In this document: positions 53,801 through 63,535 of the stretch, one piece after another
Layout of the letters: the number at the start of each line of letters is the position of its first letter
Numbering within the stretch: the stretch's first letter is position 1
From: Prorocentrum cordatum
Taxonomy: Eukaryota; Sar; Dinophyceae; Prorocentrales; Prorocentraceae
Direction: 5' to 3'
Assembly: GCA_963575745.1 (NCBI GenBank)
Contig: CAUYUJ010006569.1
Coordinates: 17,001-81,000 of the forward strand
Length of the DNA: 64,000 nt
Made by a program: the position numbers and the translations under genes
The notes under the pieces: generated by a model
What the model was told of the DNA's origin: nothing
Database searches by the model: none
The model's input: the letters and a program-made list of their open reading frames with translations, nothing else

Positions 53801-54985
53801 TTTCTTGCTGGCCAAATCCGATGCTGGGCACCCTTTGCCCCCCAGCCAGCTCCGAGACCCCCGCACAGCACCTGAGTGTCAAGGAGGCGAACGGCTCGAC
53901 ATGCTGGGGGGGGGGGCGCGATGCGACTCCCCGGTGCCAGTGACAAACATCTTCAGCTGGGAATGCAGGGGGCCCATCCCCTCATGTAGGTTCTGGATGC
54001 GCCCTCAAAAAACACGGCTGGCTGATAGTGGTGGGGGCCCCGCATCTTTCAGGAGGTCGGGGCGACCATAGACAATACATTTGGCTCGGACCGCAAGGTC
54101 TGGACACGCCTTGTAGATACACATTCGGGGGAATCCAAAAGCATGTCCTCGGACTTTCCCGCGATCCAGCTTGAGCCTCAAAGGGGCAATCGATCCCACT
54201 GGGCACTCGGTCCGAGACGTACTGCCCCACTATAAGCAGGACATGGTGAGTGGATTTGACCAGCGGTGCCTTCGGGCGCGTGCGGCAGACGTGCTATCCA
54301 GGGTGGTGACACCAAGGAGCTGGGTTCACTAAAGGGATGAAGACGCCCCAAAGTTATTAGTCCAGTCCTTGTCCTTCTCCGCCCTCCTCCTCCTCAGCTC
54401 ATTCTCCCTCCCCGCCTGCGTCTGCTCTCTTCCTCCTCCTCCTCCTGCTCCCTCTCTCCATCGTTCCCTCCCACCTCTCCTTCGCTGTCGTCGTCCACCC
54501 CTCCCTCCTTACCTCCTCCCCTCTCGCGTCGCCGTCGTCGTCTTCCCCCTCGAGCAGCCTGCGGTCACCGCTGTGGGCCAACTGAAGAGCAGGCCCAACA
54601 GCCCTGCGCACGGCCGCACCGCCAACCGCTTCGCCCCGCTTTCCTTGGCGGTGCTGCTGTAATCGTCGGTGTCGGCCCGGCAGGGCAGGCAACTCGCCAT
54701 GTCTCGAAGGCCAGGCAGGTAGCTTGCACAGGCCTTGACCCTGGGATCCAAGCGTTGCAATGCTTGTCGCACCTGGCGGCTTCGGCCTGCTTCGGGACCG
54801 GGACCATCACGGACCGATCCGGCTCGAAAGATGCCGTGGAAAGATCGGGCCTGGGGCTCCGGTCGCGATGTTGCATTTTTTCCGCAACGTCGGACCCCAG
54901 GGGACAAAAAAAACTGAAACTTCGCGACGCTCGAGCCAATCGCCTCCGAGGCAGCAGTGGGGCGGTGGGGAGTGGGCAGCGGGAA
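53801..54985. other. No gene recognised; possible minus-strand exons
   Basis: Minus-strand frames 54199-54005 (DRGKVRGHAFGFPRMCIYKA) and 54907-54509 (RQVRQALQRLDPRVKACASY) look more protein-like than their surroundings but have no recognised domain. A pyrimidine-rich stretch lies at 54370-54500. Confidence 0.3.
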
Positions 54986-54989
54986 CTGG

Positions 54990-55150
54990 AGGTTGAGGGG
55001 GAGGAGGGGGAGGAGGAGCAGGAGGAGGAGGAGGAGGAGGAGGAGGAGGAGGAGAAGGAGGAGGAGGGGAGGGAGGAAGGGAGGAGGAGGAGGAGGAGGA
55101 GGAGGAGGAGGAGGAGCGGGCCGAGGAGGAAGGGAGGAAGAGGAGTAGAG
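54990..55150. repeat. GGA tract
   Basis: (GGA)n with short interruptions, about 150 bases. Confidence 0.92.
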
Positions 55151-55435
55151 AGGCGCTCAACTCAACTGTTCGGGGGGGTGACTCCGTGCTCATGCAGACG
55201 GGAGAGAGCAGAAAAGGGGGAGAGGGCCCCAGAGGAGGAGGGAGGGAAGGACGAAGACGGTCTAGAGGGAAAAGAAGCAAACGTTGACCCAGGAGGGGAA
55301 GGAAGGAGGAGGATGAGGAGGATGGCATATTCACAGGGAAAGCGTCGCGCTGGTCGACGCTACCCAACCCGAAATCTTCGGCTCCGATGGCCCCATGGCT
55401 GTATCGCCGATCCGCTTAGGAGTCTTTGACTGTTG

Positions 55436-55605
55436 AAGGAGCCCTGGGACACACACACACACACACACACACACAACTACATAGACACAAATCCCAGGAT
55501 GTCCAATATTTGCCCATGTTTTCTAAATGTTCGCCTTCCCCCATATTTCCCAATATTTCCTGGGGAACGACGATTAATTGTGTCTGTGTATTTTCCCCTC
55601 CTGAA
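55436..55605 (+). repeat. Dispersed repeat R1, copy 2 (with AC microsatellite)
   Basis: CCCTGGGACAC, (AC)n at about 55447-55475, ATCCCAGGATGTCCAATATT, CCTGGGGAACGACGATTAAT, TGTGTCTGTGT. It matches 11108-11290 in order. Confidence 0.77.
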
Positions 55606-55779
55606 CTGTGCCTCTGGCCCCTTCCTTGAGGAGCTGGGCAGAGGGGAGGGGACGGGACAGGCGGCTGGCGGACTTCAAACTGCTCTTGGGATAACGGCCT
55701 ATTGCCGGCGGCAAGCTAGGGGAGGAAGTAAGATGGAGAAGGCCTTCTTAGAAGGTTCTGAAGTCTCCTGGTCATCTGG

Positions 55780-55905
55780 GAAGTTTCATAAGCCTTCCCC
55801 GAAGACACAGCTAAAACTTCTCAAAGGCGCGAGGGCTTCTGAGAAGTCCCGCCGCCTGCTGAGAAGGCCTTCTCCTTCTCATTTCCCCCCATCGCTCGCC
55901 GCCGA
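55780..55905 (+). repeat. Dispersed repeat R2, copy 2
   Basis: CCTTCCCCGAAGACACAG, GGCTTCTGAGAAGTCCCGCC, GAGAAGGCCTTCTCCTTCTC and TCGCTCGCCGCCG, as at 12820-12945. Confidence 0.8.
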
Positions 55906-56572
55906 TATTGACAACAGGGTCCACGCCTCAGGCAAGAAATTGCTCTGGAAGCGGTCCTTGTATTCACCCTTGAGACTCTTCATGGTGCTCACAGTGTACT
56001 GTCCACACTGGCAGCACAATACGATGAAATATTCAAGGTTCATAGAACCGCGAACGAAAAAGATCGTGCTGCCTGGGAGCGCGAATGCGAGGAGACAAGG
56101 CGACATAATTACCTGGACACGATTCCGTTGTGCGCGCTCTCGCCGTACTGTCAGTTTTGGCACGCGTGTGGCATGCCAGGCAGATTCAGTGTTCGTTGAG
56201 CCACGATCACTGGTACTTCACGTAGGGAGTTGCACTCCTTCTCACTCTCCTCTGGCCCCCAGGCTGGCGCTGGGCCCCTACCCAAGCGAAGATGGCTTCT
56301 GGGGCCCTAAAAAGAGGGTTGAGGCTCTGAGAGGGCTTCTCGTATGCCTTCTCCCCGTCTGATGGGGCCAGCGGGGTCAACGAAGACAGGGCCTCGGGTG
56401 CGCAACTTAAGACAATCATGAGACACATGCTGTTAGATCTGTACAATTCTAGCTTCATTCGTGGCGGGGCAGGGATCAAGGCCGCCGCAGCCTGGGCCAT
56501 CCTGTTCGCCCAATCGTCGCATTTAGCAACGAAAAAAAATAATTTGTCGACACGTCCCCGAGATGAAGGCAA
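55906..56572 (-). pseudogene. Possible retroelement C-terminal remnant
   Basis: The frame 56572-56207 contains DDWANRMAQAAAALIPAPPR and LELYRSNSMCLMIVLSCAPE. The frame 56163-55879 contains YFIVLCCQCGQYTVSTMKSL, with a CxxC pair. Both have the feel of the segment that follows RT in dinoflagellate LINE-like proteins, but no diagnostic motif is present. A host exon is the alternative. Confidence 0.3.
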
Positions 56573-56844
56573 CTAGGTCGAAACATACACGAGACAACTG
56601 CAGCTGTGGGCCGCACCGTTCCTCCCTTCTTCGTCTTCTACAGCTGGGCTAGATCTGGCTGAATCCTGGTCCGCAATATCCAGGTCTCCTGGGCCAGGAC
56701 CTGGAGGTCCCGCTCATGACCTCCAGCGGCTGCCTCTGGAAACGAACACGCGATGTGCTCAAAACGGGAAGCAGGAGAGGGGAGGAGCGCGAGGGACGTT
56801 GGACAAGCACAGCGTGCTGCGGGAGGAGGAGGACAAGAGGAGGG

Positions 56845-56915
56845 AAAGGGGGGAGGAGGAGGAGGAGGAGGAGGAGGAGGAGGAGGAGGAGGAGGAGGAG
56901 GAGAAGGAGACGGAG
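56845..56915. repeat. GGA tract
   Basis: (GGA)n, about 65 bases. Confidence 0.9.
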
Positions 56916-57935
56916 GGAAAGGGAGGTGCCGAAGAAAGCCAGTTCCCTCACGCTGCCCACTGACGGCGCCCACCTGGCCCCTACAGCACGCTGCCATGAG
57001 GAGCGCCGGACCAGAGACCGAGCCCCCGCTTGGCCCCCAACGCGCCCGAGTGCACGAGGAGCGCCAGAGGAGCAGTGGAAGAGCGAAGGAGCAGCCCCCT
57101 TCCCGAGCCCGAGCTGCTCGTGATCTGAGCGTCTTGGCAGAGATTCAGACAGGATGGCGACTCGGGCAGGTGCGGGGGAGGTCAACAGGCACTGCGCGTG
57201 CCGCTGGGAGGTGCGCAGGATAGGACGGCAACAGAAGCCCAGAGGCGAAGGCGACGCCCACGAGCGAGCCCAGGACCCAACCCACGACGCTGCTCCGCGG
57301 ACCCCCTCCCTCAACGCTGCTCCACGACGCTGCTCCCAGTCCGCGACGCTGCCCCGTGGCTCCCAATCCGCGACGCTGCTCCCAATCGACATCCTACGCC
57401 ACGGCCCTCCAGCGGGGGAGAGGAGCGTCAGGGAAGGAGTGGGACGGGAGAGATGAGGGGCAACGAGAAAGGGGGGCGGCGGCTCACGGGGGGGGGGGGG
57501 AGACGTCGAGCTCACATCGGCGATACATCGCCGATCGATCGGCGGCAGGCCCCACAGCGAAACCGCACAGCGTTCCTCGGCGCAGTGGGCCATCAGGCCC
57601 GGCTCGTCGATGAGCAGGCGATTGGGGGTCGGTGCATCCCCCCTGAACCGAATTACCGGCCCCTGAGGTTTTGCTCCCGCCCCGGGCCGCCCCCCCCCCC
57701 CCCCCCCAAACAGAGAAGACATGCAGAAACCTTCTCGACCCTCGATCCTCAGGGTCCAGGAGCAACTAGCGACCCCCTCTGGTGGTGGCCGCCTTCTGCA
57801 CTGCATGGAAGCTGGGGGGCCTGGAGGCCCTGCAGATCCCAGGGAGACTTCCTGAACTCCCGAAAACGCCCCAAGCCCTCCATCCTTCCTGGAACTCCGA
57901 CGTAGTGATTTGGGTCATTTGGTCACAACCTGGAC
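56916..57935. other. No gene; CGACGCTGCTCC short repeats
   Basis: At about 57285-57390 the units ACGACGCTGCTCC, CCGCGACGCTGCCCC and TCCGCGACGCTGCTCCC recur. A G run (57489-57501) and a C run (57689-57706) lie about 190 bases apart. No domain is seen. Confidence 0.5.
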
Positions 57936-57954
57936 CCCCAAAGGTCTGGAGCCC

Positions 57955-58027
57955 CTCCTCGGGACTCGCTTCTCATCCCGAGTCGTCTTTTGACGGCCCG
58001 GTGAAGGCCCGTGGAGGTCGAACACCT
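57955..58027 (+). repeat. Short dispersed repeat D1, copy 5 (partial)
   Basis: TTCTCATCCCGAGTCGTCTT, TTGACGGCCCGGTGAAGGCC and GTGGAGGTCGAACACC match the right two-thirds of the other copies. Confidence 0.7.
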
Positions 58028-58564
58028 TCAAACAGCGTCCGTCGTGAGTGTCCGGCTTGCGGGCCATAACTCGGGTCTCTGGTGGCCGCTCGGGACGATC
58101 CAGGCACGCTCGGAACGCTCTCGGCGGAGCGCAGCTGCCGGAGAGCACCCCGAGACCTGACAATGTTCAGCATCCGACGGAAAAGAACGAGACGTCGAAC
58201 CTCGATGCAGGACGTATGCCACGACGAGACGAGGCAATTCCGAAACGTTGTCACGAAAACTTGCCTCCCCCAGAACCCCCCCCGACCCTCCACCCATGCG
58301 GGCAATCTGTATATCCACATCCACGGCTTCTTGGATTTTGGGGCACAGGATGCGGAGAACCCGAGATGCAGCGAATATGGACGAATATCCGCCCTCGATA
58401 GAGGCCAGAACTGTGTCCATATCCGCTGCGACTCGGGCTTGTGGGGAAGGGACCTCGAACATCCGAAACGCTGCGGATACCCCGAGTTGTTCAACAAGGA
58501 ACCCCCACCATGCCACTCCGCCCGACGACCCCAACCCCAGCGCCCCGACGCGCACCGAAGTCAC
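58028..58564 (-). CDS. Hypothetical ORF or exon, unidentified
   Basis: This 178-codon frame has a moderately protein-like composition in its middle (DMDTVLASIEGGYSSIF, VLRILCPKIQEAVDVDIQIA). No domain, signal peptide or clear membrane segment is recognised. The 3' end adjoins D1 copy 5. It may be chance in GC-rich DNA or an exon of a host gene. Confidence 0.25.
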   Translation of the reverse strand: MTSVRVGALGLGSSGGVAWWGFLVEQLGVSAAFRMFEVPSPQARVAADMDTVLASIEGGYSSIFAASRVLRILCPKIQEAVDVDIQIARMGGGSGGVLGEASFRDNVSELPRLVVAYVLHRGSTSRSFPSDAEHCQVSGCSPAAALRRERSERAWIVPSGHQRPELWPASRTLTTDAV

Positions 58565-59620
58565 CCCCGAACCCGGTTGAAACCCCCGAGCCCCGCGACG
58601 GACACCTCATAGAGGGGGGCGTCCAAGAGGGGGAATCGCGAATCATCGCCCCGGGCTTGAGCACGGTCGTGGGGGGATACTTTGAAATGCACTGAATGAA
58701 GCAGCGGGGGCTACGACATCTGGGAAACATCACGGCCCCCGCCATGATACCTCCCCCTAGTCATCACCCCCATCTTGGCCGCCCCCGAGATCCACCCCCC
58801 CCACGATGATTGGACAACTCGGAGCACGCACATAACACCTAACACCTGTGAACTTTGGCGAAGCGCGTCGCTCCGCTGGTTCTGGCCCACCGTGCTTCGA
58901 CGGGACACGCTGTCCACGTCCCACCCCCCAAGCGTCAACGCCCCGAGCCTCTCGTCCCCCGAAGCGGAGCGTTATGCTGTCCACTTGCACAGCGTAGATG
59001 GGCCGCCGCCGCGACGCGCGAAGCAACAATTCCCGACCGCAAGCCCTGCCCGCAACCCTCACGCCCCCGAGTGCTCGGGCGGTGCCCGGCGGCAGCGTCT
59101 TCAGGTGCTCGCTGTCCAGCGCCTCGCCCCTCCGCAAGATGCTCTCGCGGAGGCTCCTTGCGGGGGGGGGCGTCGCGTAGTGGGGGGGTGATGCATGGGA
59201 GGGAAGAAGGGGGCAATTTCCGGGCCCCGGAAAGGCCCCCCCATGACGCGGCGCACACTTGCGGAGGGGAAGGGTCTCGCCGGGCTCCTCTCTCGAGCCT
59301 CGACCGGGCGAGGCTCGATCCTCGATCGAGATCTGCGCCTCGGGCCTCGATCGATCGGTCGAGGACGACGCGGGCGAAAAGGCAGGGAGGCCCCGGCGCA
59401 GAGCGCGACAGCGTGGGGGCCTTTTTTTTGTCGGGGCCTCGGGAAGCCCACGCGCCTCCCCTGGCGGCGAGGGCACAACGACGGGGGGCCTTTTGGCCGC
59501 TCTCTGCACCAGAGAGCGAGGATGACGGGAGGAGGGAGAGAAGGACTGGGAGGGGCGCGAAGTAATGGGAGGGCGATGAATTCTGGGGGGAAGAGAGGTG
59601 CGCTTTTCGGGCCTTACACA
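58565..59620. other. No gene recognised
   Basis: GC-rich DNA with overlapping frames in all phases. TCGATCGAT/CGATCCTCGATCGAG strings near 59305-59360 are locally repetitive. Confidence 0.4.
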
Positions 59621-59626
59621 CCCCCA

Positions 59627-59767
59627 AGAGGAGGAGGAGGAGGAGGAGGAGGAGGAGGAGGAGGAGGAGGAGGAGGAGGAGGAGGAGGAGGAGGAGGAGG
59701 AGGAGGAGGAGGAGGAGGAGGAGGAGGAGGAGGAGGAGGAGGAGGAGGAGGAGGAGGAGGAGGAGGA
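59627..59767. repeat. Uninterrupted GGA repeat, about 47 units
   Basis: Essentially pure (GGA)n for about 140 bases, the longest perfect tract in the window. It is a mirror-symmetric purine strand able to form triplex or quadruplex structures. Confidence 0.97.
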
Positions 59768-59955
59768 CGAGAGGAGGGAATAGGAGGACCACCGGTGGCG
59801 CCAAAGGGGGTGACGTCTCCTCGCACCGCGCGGCCGCGCAGCGCAAGGGCGGGTCGGCTCAGCCACGAGAACGAACCTCTCGCGGAGGTTCGCGACGGAG
59901 ACCGCGGCGATGATGTTGTCGCCCATGATGTCGTCGTGGCAAGCAGTAGTGGCAG

Positions 59956-60590
59956 TCACAAGTGCCGCAGGCGTGGAGGCAGCCAGTCCACGAAGTGCAG
60001 CAGTTCTGCGGCTCGGAGGTGTGAATGATGACGTAGCGTATGGAATAGCGTCGACATAATGTTGGAGAAAGAAAACAGCGTCTTCAGGCAGTTCTGGAAT
60101 ATCAGGTGGAGGGTGGAGCCGAGGCGGATGCCAACCACGCAGCAGCTCATATAGAGAAGCCTCCGACGATTCATCTCAGCAGCACGGATAGCAAGATCGA
60201 CACAATTATCAAGGAGTGAGGCCTCGATGGAAGCTCCCTGCTGGGAAGAGCGAGACCACGACGGCCTGCAAACGTCCTCCGCGATGCGCTGCTTCACGGC
60301 CTCGTGAGCATCGTCGCCCACCTGCATGAACAGGTCGCTGGAGTCCCTCGCATCGAGCCGCGTGAGCACGAAGGGCAGGAACCACGAGAGCCACTGGTCG
60401 AAGTCGTCCAGCTGGGGATTCTCGTAGAAGACGATGGAAGAACACTGCTCGGCGATGGAAGCGACGACGCCAGCGAACTCGTCGAGGGAATCGCGATCGC
60501 GTCCTCGGCGAGGCCGCTGGCGAGGACGCTGAGGGGAGGTGTGACCATGAATGGCTGGGGTGGCATCTAGGGATATAGGGTCAGTGCCGC
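59956..60590 (-). CDS. Candidate host-gene exon, unidentified protein
   Basis: The minus-strand frame is open upstream of the ORF start at 60369 to at least 60590. It reads DSLDEFAGVVASIAEQCSSI, YENPQLDDFDQWLSWFLPF, DAHEAVKQRIAEDV and LYMSCCVVGIRLGSTLHLIF, ending LRHL-stop at 59956. Composition is that of a folded protein, unlike nearby frames. A possible acceptor-like CCCTAG (about 60570) precedes it. I recognise no family. An alternative frame (VTATTACHDDIMGDNIIAAV...) continues past the stop, so splicing near 59960-60000 is possible. Confidence 0.42.
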
Positions 60591-61371
60591 GTCGTTGCAG
60601 CCCACCCCCGCCTGGACCCCAAACAGTGGATGCCTTTGGTCACGAGCTCCGACGGCGACTGGCTGCTGGCGAGGCGTCTCTGGCCCCCGAGCAGCGGCGC
60701 GATCAGGAAGGCCCGCGCCTTGATCATGGCGAGCATGAGGACGCACTGGGAAACTCGGGGTGGCACTGTCGCCTTCTCCAGGGACGTTTGGTACACGGGG
60801 ATCTCGACGGTCCGGGAGGCGATCAGGAGCAACTCGCCCGTGCTCGCGGGGTTGCGAGCTCCGTGGCCCCAGCGAAGGGTCCTGCTGCGCCGTTTGGCGC
60901 ACGCGGGGGCGCGGGCCACTCATCTCAAGACGATCGGTGGCCGCCCGGCACGATTGACGGCGCAGCGCGCGCTCGCCAGCGTCACCACCCAGGGTTCTTT
61001 TGCTCGAGGACTATGTAGTAGCACAAGCAGAGTACCAGCATTTGGGCATTCATCAGGCCTTCCGAGACCGAGATGGGCCACCACAGCGTCATGGGTGAAG
61101 GCTCTCGGGAGGCAAGTGTGATGGACCAGACGTTCGCGTTCGAGGTCGTGTTGAATCTCATCTGCACCACCACATCCCCGGACGCATCGAGCACGATCAG
61201 GGTGAACATGCACGCAGTACGACGCGCGCCATCCCCCCGCCAAGGTGCGCACGACGATCCACCGCCACGCTGGGGGGACACGTCCAAGAGATGAACGAAT
61301 ATGCAGCCAATGAGATGCAAGGTCTCTCGGCGACCTGCCTGGACCATGCTACTTGTTGAAGCGATGGGCAC
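60591..61371 (-). CDS. Candidate upstream exons of the same host gene, possibly membrane protein
   Basis: The frame 61371-60982 contains LHLIGCIFVHLLDV and, after a Gly/Arg-rich part, ACMFTLIVLDASGDVVVQMR and LMNAQMLVLCLCYYIVLEQK, two hydrophobic stretches that could be membrane segments. The frame 60919-60581 contains LLLIASRTVEIPVYQTSLEK and SQCVLMLAMIKARAFLIAPL. The pieces are in different frames separated by short gaps, as expected for exons with introns, but I could not fix splice sites. No family recognised. Confidence 0.38.
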
Positions 61372-62235
61372 TCGTTTGGTGGAACTTGTCGGGGAAGATC
61401 GCTGCCGTCAAGTGGCTCATATAGGTACGTTGAGGACGCGGTCGCACGGGCAGCAGCAACAGCTTGGGCACGGGCAGCAGATGCGGCGCGAAGCAGTGCA
61501 GGCCGATTCCTCGCATGCAGCAATGGCGACAGCCCCTGGTTTAGGCTGAAGTATCGTTGGATGATGGCAGTCCTTTCTTTCCAGACGGGGGGCGACCATA
61601 AACCGCGACAGAAAAGTTGAAGCTTGTTCGGTCTCCGGGGCGTTTGGACAGCCGCGTCTCTCTAATTAAAATAAAAATGATAATCCGTTTGATGTTTGTG
61701 TTGCCCAGCAGGCGGCCACGGCGAAGCCACTGCTGGACCCAGGTAGAAAGCAACGCAGGTGGCTGACAACCTCTGACACTGAGTGAGGAGACGGCGCCAT
61801 GGGCGAGGTCCGCCTCCCCCCGAAAAGGGGGGCCAGGGCTAAGTCATTGCAAAGCCCAGACCGCGCCTGCAAAAACAACAGGCAAGACGAGCACGCTCCG
61901 AGACCGTGTCTCGCCGAGCAGCAGGTACAACAAATGGGCGACCTCGATTCGGCCAGCGGCGCTACGGGGAGGGGGGCTTCGCGAGTTCTTTTCGGAACGC
62001 CCACTATGGTCCCCGCCCCTCGCGGATCAACCCTCGGCTCAGCCGTCGACGGCAGGGTATCCGTCGGCTGCGCAAGACATAAGCCATTGTTTCATGCCTT
62101 GAAAGCCCCTCTCTGGCCCGCATAGACCAAGAGACTGCGCAGAATCAGGAGAAGGCCCAAGGGTGGGAGGCGACGGGATGCACATATCGGGGAGGACAGA
62201 GGCTGGCCTCCACCGTGCCCCGACGCTCGCGGCAG
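61372..62235. other. No gene recognised
   Basis: A 112-codon minus-strand frame (62004-61666) has a Cys-rich patch (ICCTCCSARHGLGACSSC) without a known pattern. Nothing else is supportable. Confidence 0.35.
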
Positions 62236-62239
62236 ACTA

Positions 62240-62740
62240 GGCGGCCCGCCTGCGCAGCGGTCGCAGCCGGGCGGGAATTGCCTCCAGCGCCCCACGGCCG
62301 AGCAAGCAGGGAGAGGTGGACAGCGCGCAGCAGTGAAAAGGACGGCATCGGGGACCCCAGATCGAACCCGCCGCGCGAGTCCAGCGACCGCGACACATTG
62401 GAGACCGAGCGGCCCCCCTGTGCAGCTGTCACCGCAGGGGGGGAATTACCTCCAGCGCCCCGCGGCCGCGCAAGCAGGGGGGGGGGTGGACAGCGCGCAG
62501 CGGTGAAGAGGACGGCCTCAAGGGGCCCCAGATCGAACCCGCGGCGCGAGTCCAACGACCGCGACGCATTGGAGACTGAGCGGCCGCCCTGCGCAGCAGT
62601 CACCGCAGCGGTGGAATTACCTCCAGCGCCCCACGGCCGAGCAAGCAGGGGGAGGTGGACACGCGCGCAGCAACGACAAGGACGGCCACGGGGACCTCGC
62701 GTCGAACCCGCCGCGCAGGTCCAGAGACCGCTGCGAAAAC
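62240..62740. repeat. Tandem repeat of about 180-bp units, nearly three copies
   Basis: Units share GGGAATTACCTCCAGCGCCCC, ACGGCCGAGCAAGCAGGG, GAGGTGGACAGCGCGCAGC, AGATCGAACCCGCCGCGCGAG and GACCGCGACGCATTGGAGAC. The copies begin at about 62265, 62445 and 62610, the last being shortened. Confidence 0.85.
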
Positions 62741-63535
62741 TACTCGCTGCACCTGAGGGGGCGCGGATAGAAAGGCAAAAAGAAAAGGCTCAGCCCGCAA
62801 CCGGCGTCGTCAGTCCAAGTCAGAAGAACCCCTCCCCCGCTCCAGCCCCCCACCGACCACGACAGGGGCACGATGCGCCTCGCCCAAAAGGGGGGAATGG
62901 GCGACTGCCGATGGACTCGATTGCGAAACCGAGCCTCTAGCGGCAGCTTGGATGAGCGCGGCAACTTCAGCGGCCATGCGCTGTTCCTCCGCCGCAGAGG
63001 GAAGCGCAGAACAGGGTGCTCTTGATGGGGGCTCTGGGGCCACCTCGGAGTGCACTTAAGGAGGTGAACCGACCGCAATGCGGGGAAGCTCGGGGTGCTT
63101 ACCCCGACATAGGCTAGACCGCGCCCTCCGACCGAACTTAGTGGAGGGGCGCGCTCAGCACCCAGCGAAACTATCCGACCATGGGACCTGCACGCGTGGC
63201 TGTGCACACAATGAACGTAGCTCCGTCGCTGCAAGGCAATCAGGTACAAGTCTGGCCAAACTCTACGAAAGCTAGGAAACCAATAGAAGCCGAGCCTACA
63301 CACCGCCCAGGAGGTGGTCCCCTGGGCAAGCGCTTCTTACTGATGCGCCAACAGATGCCACAACGCCAAAACGTGCCAAAGCAAGCCCAAACATGCGGCA
63401 TTATGTACGCATCAGCCTTTGGGACCTTTGGAGGAGGGGGGTACTCAACCTGACCGAAGTCTCGCAATGGCTGCCGAAGAGGCAGCAGCTTATACTCAGA
63501 AGGCAAAAGGCCCTAGCATACTTGGTCTCGAGATC
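62741..63535. other. Downstream flank of the right-edge retroelement; nothing firm
   Basis: Minus-strand frames 63303-62740 and 63506-63240 are open but show no diagnostic motif. They may be decayed sequence following RNase H. Confidence 0.35.

Noticed and set aside
54909-55367. Minus-strand 186-codon frame with poly-Ser/Pro
   Set aside because: Most of it is the GGA tract read on the minus strand.
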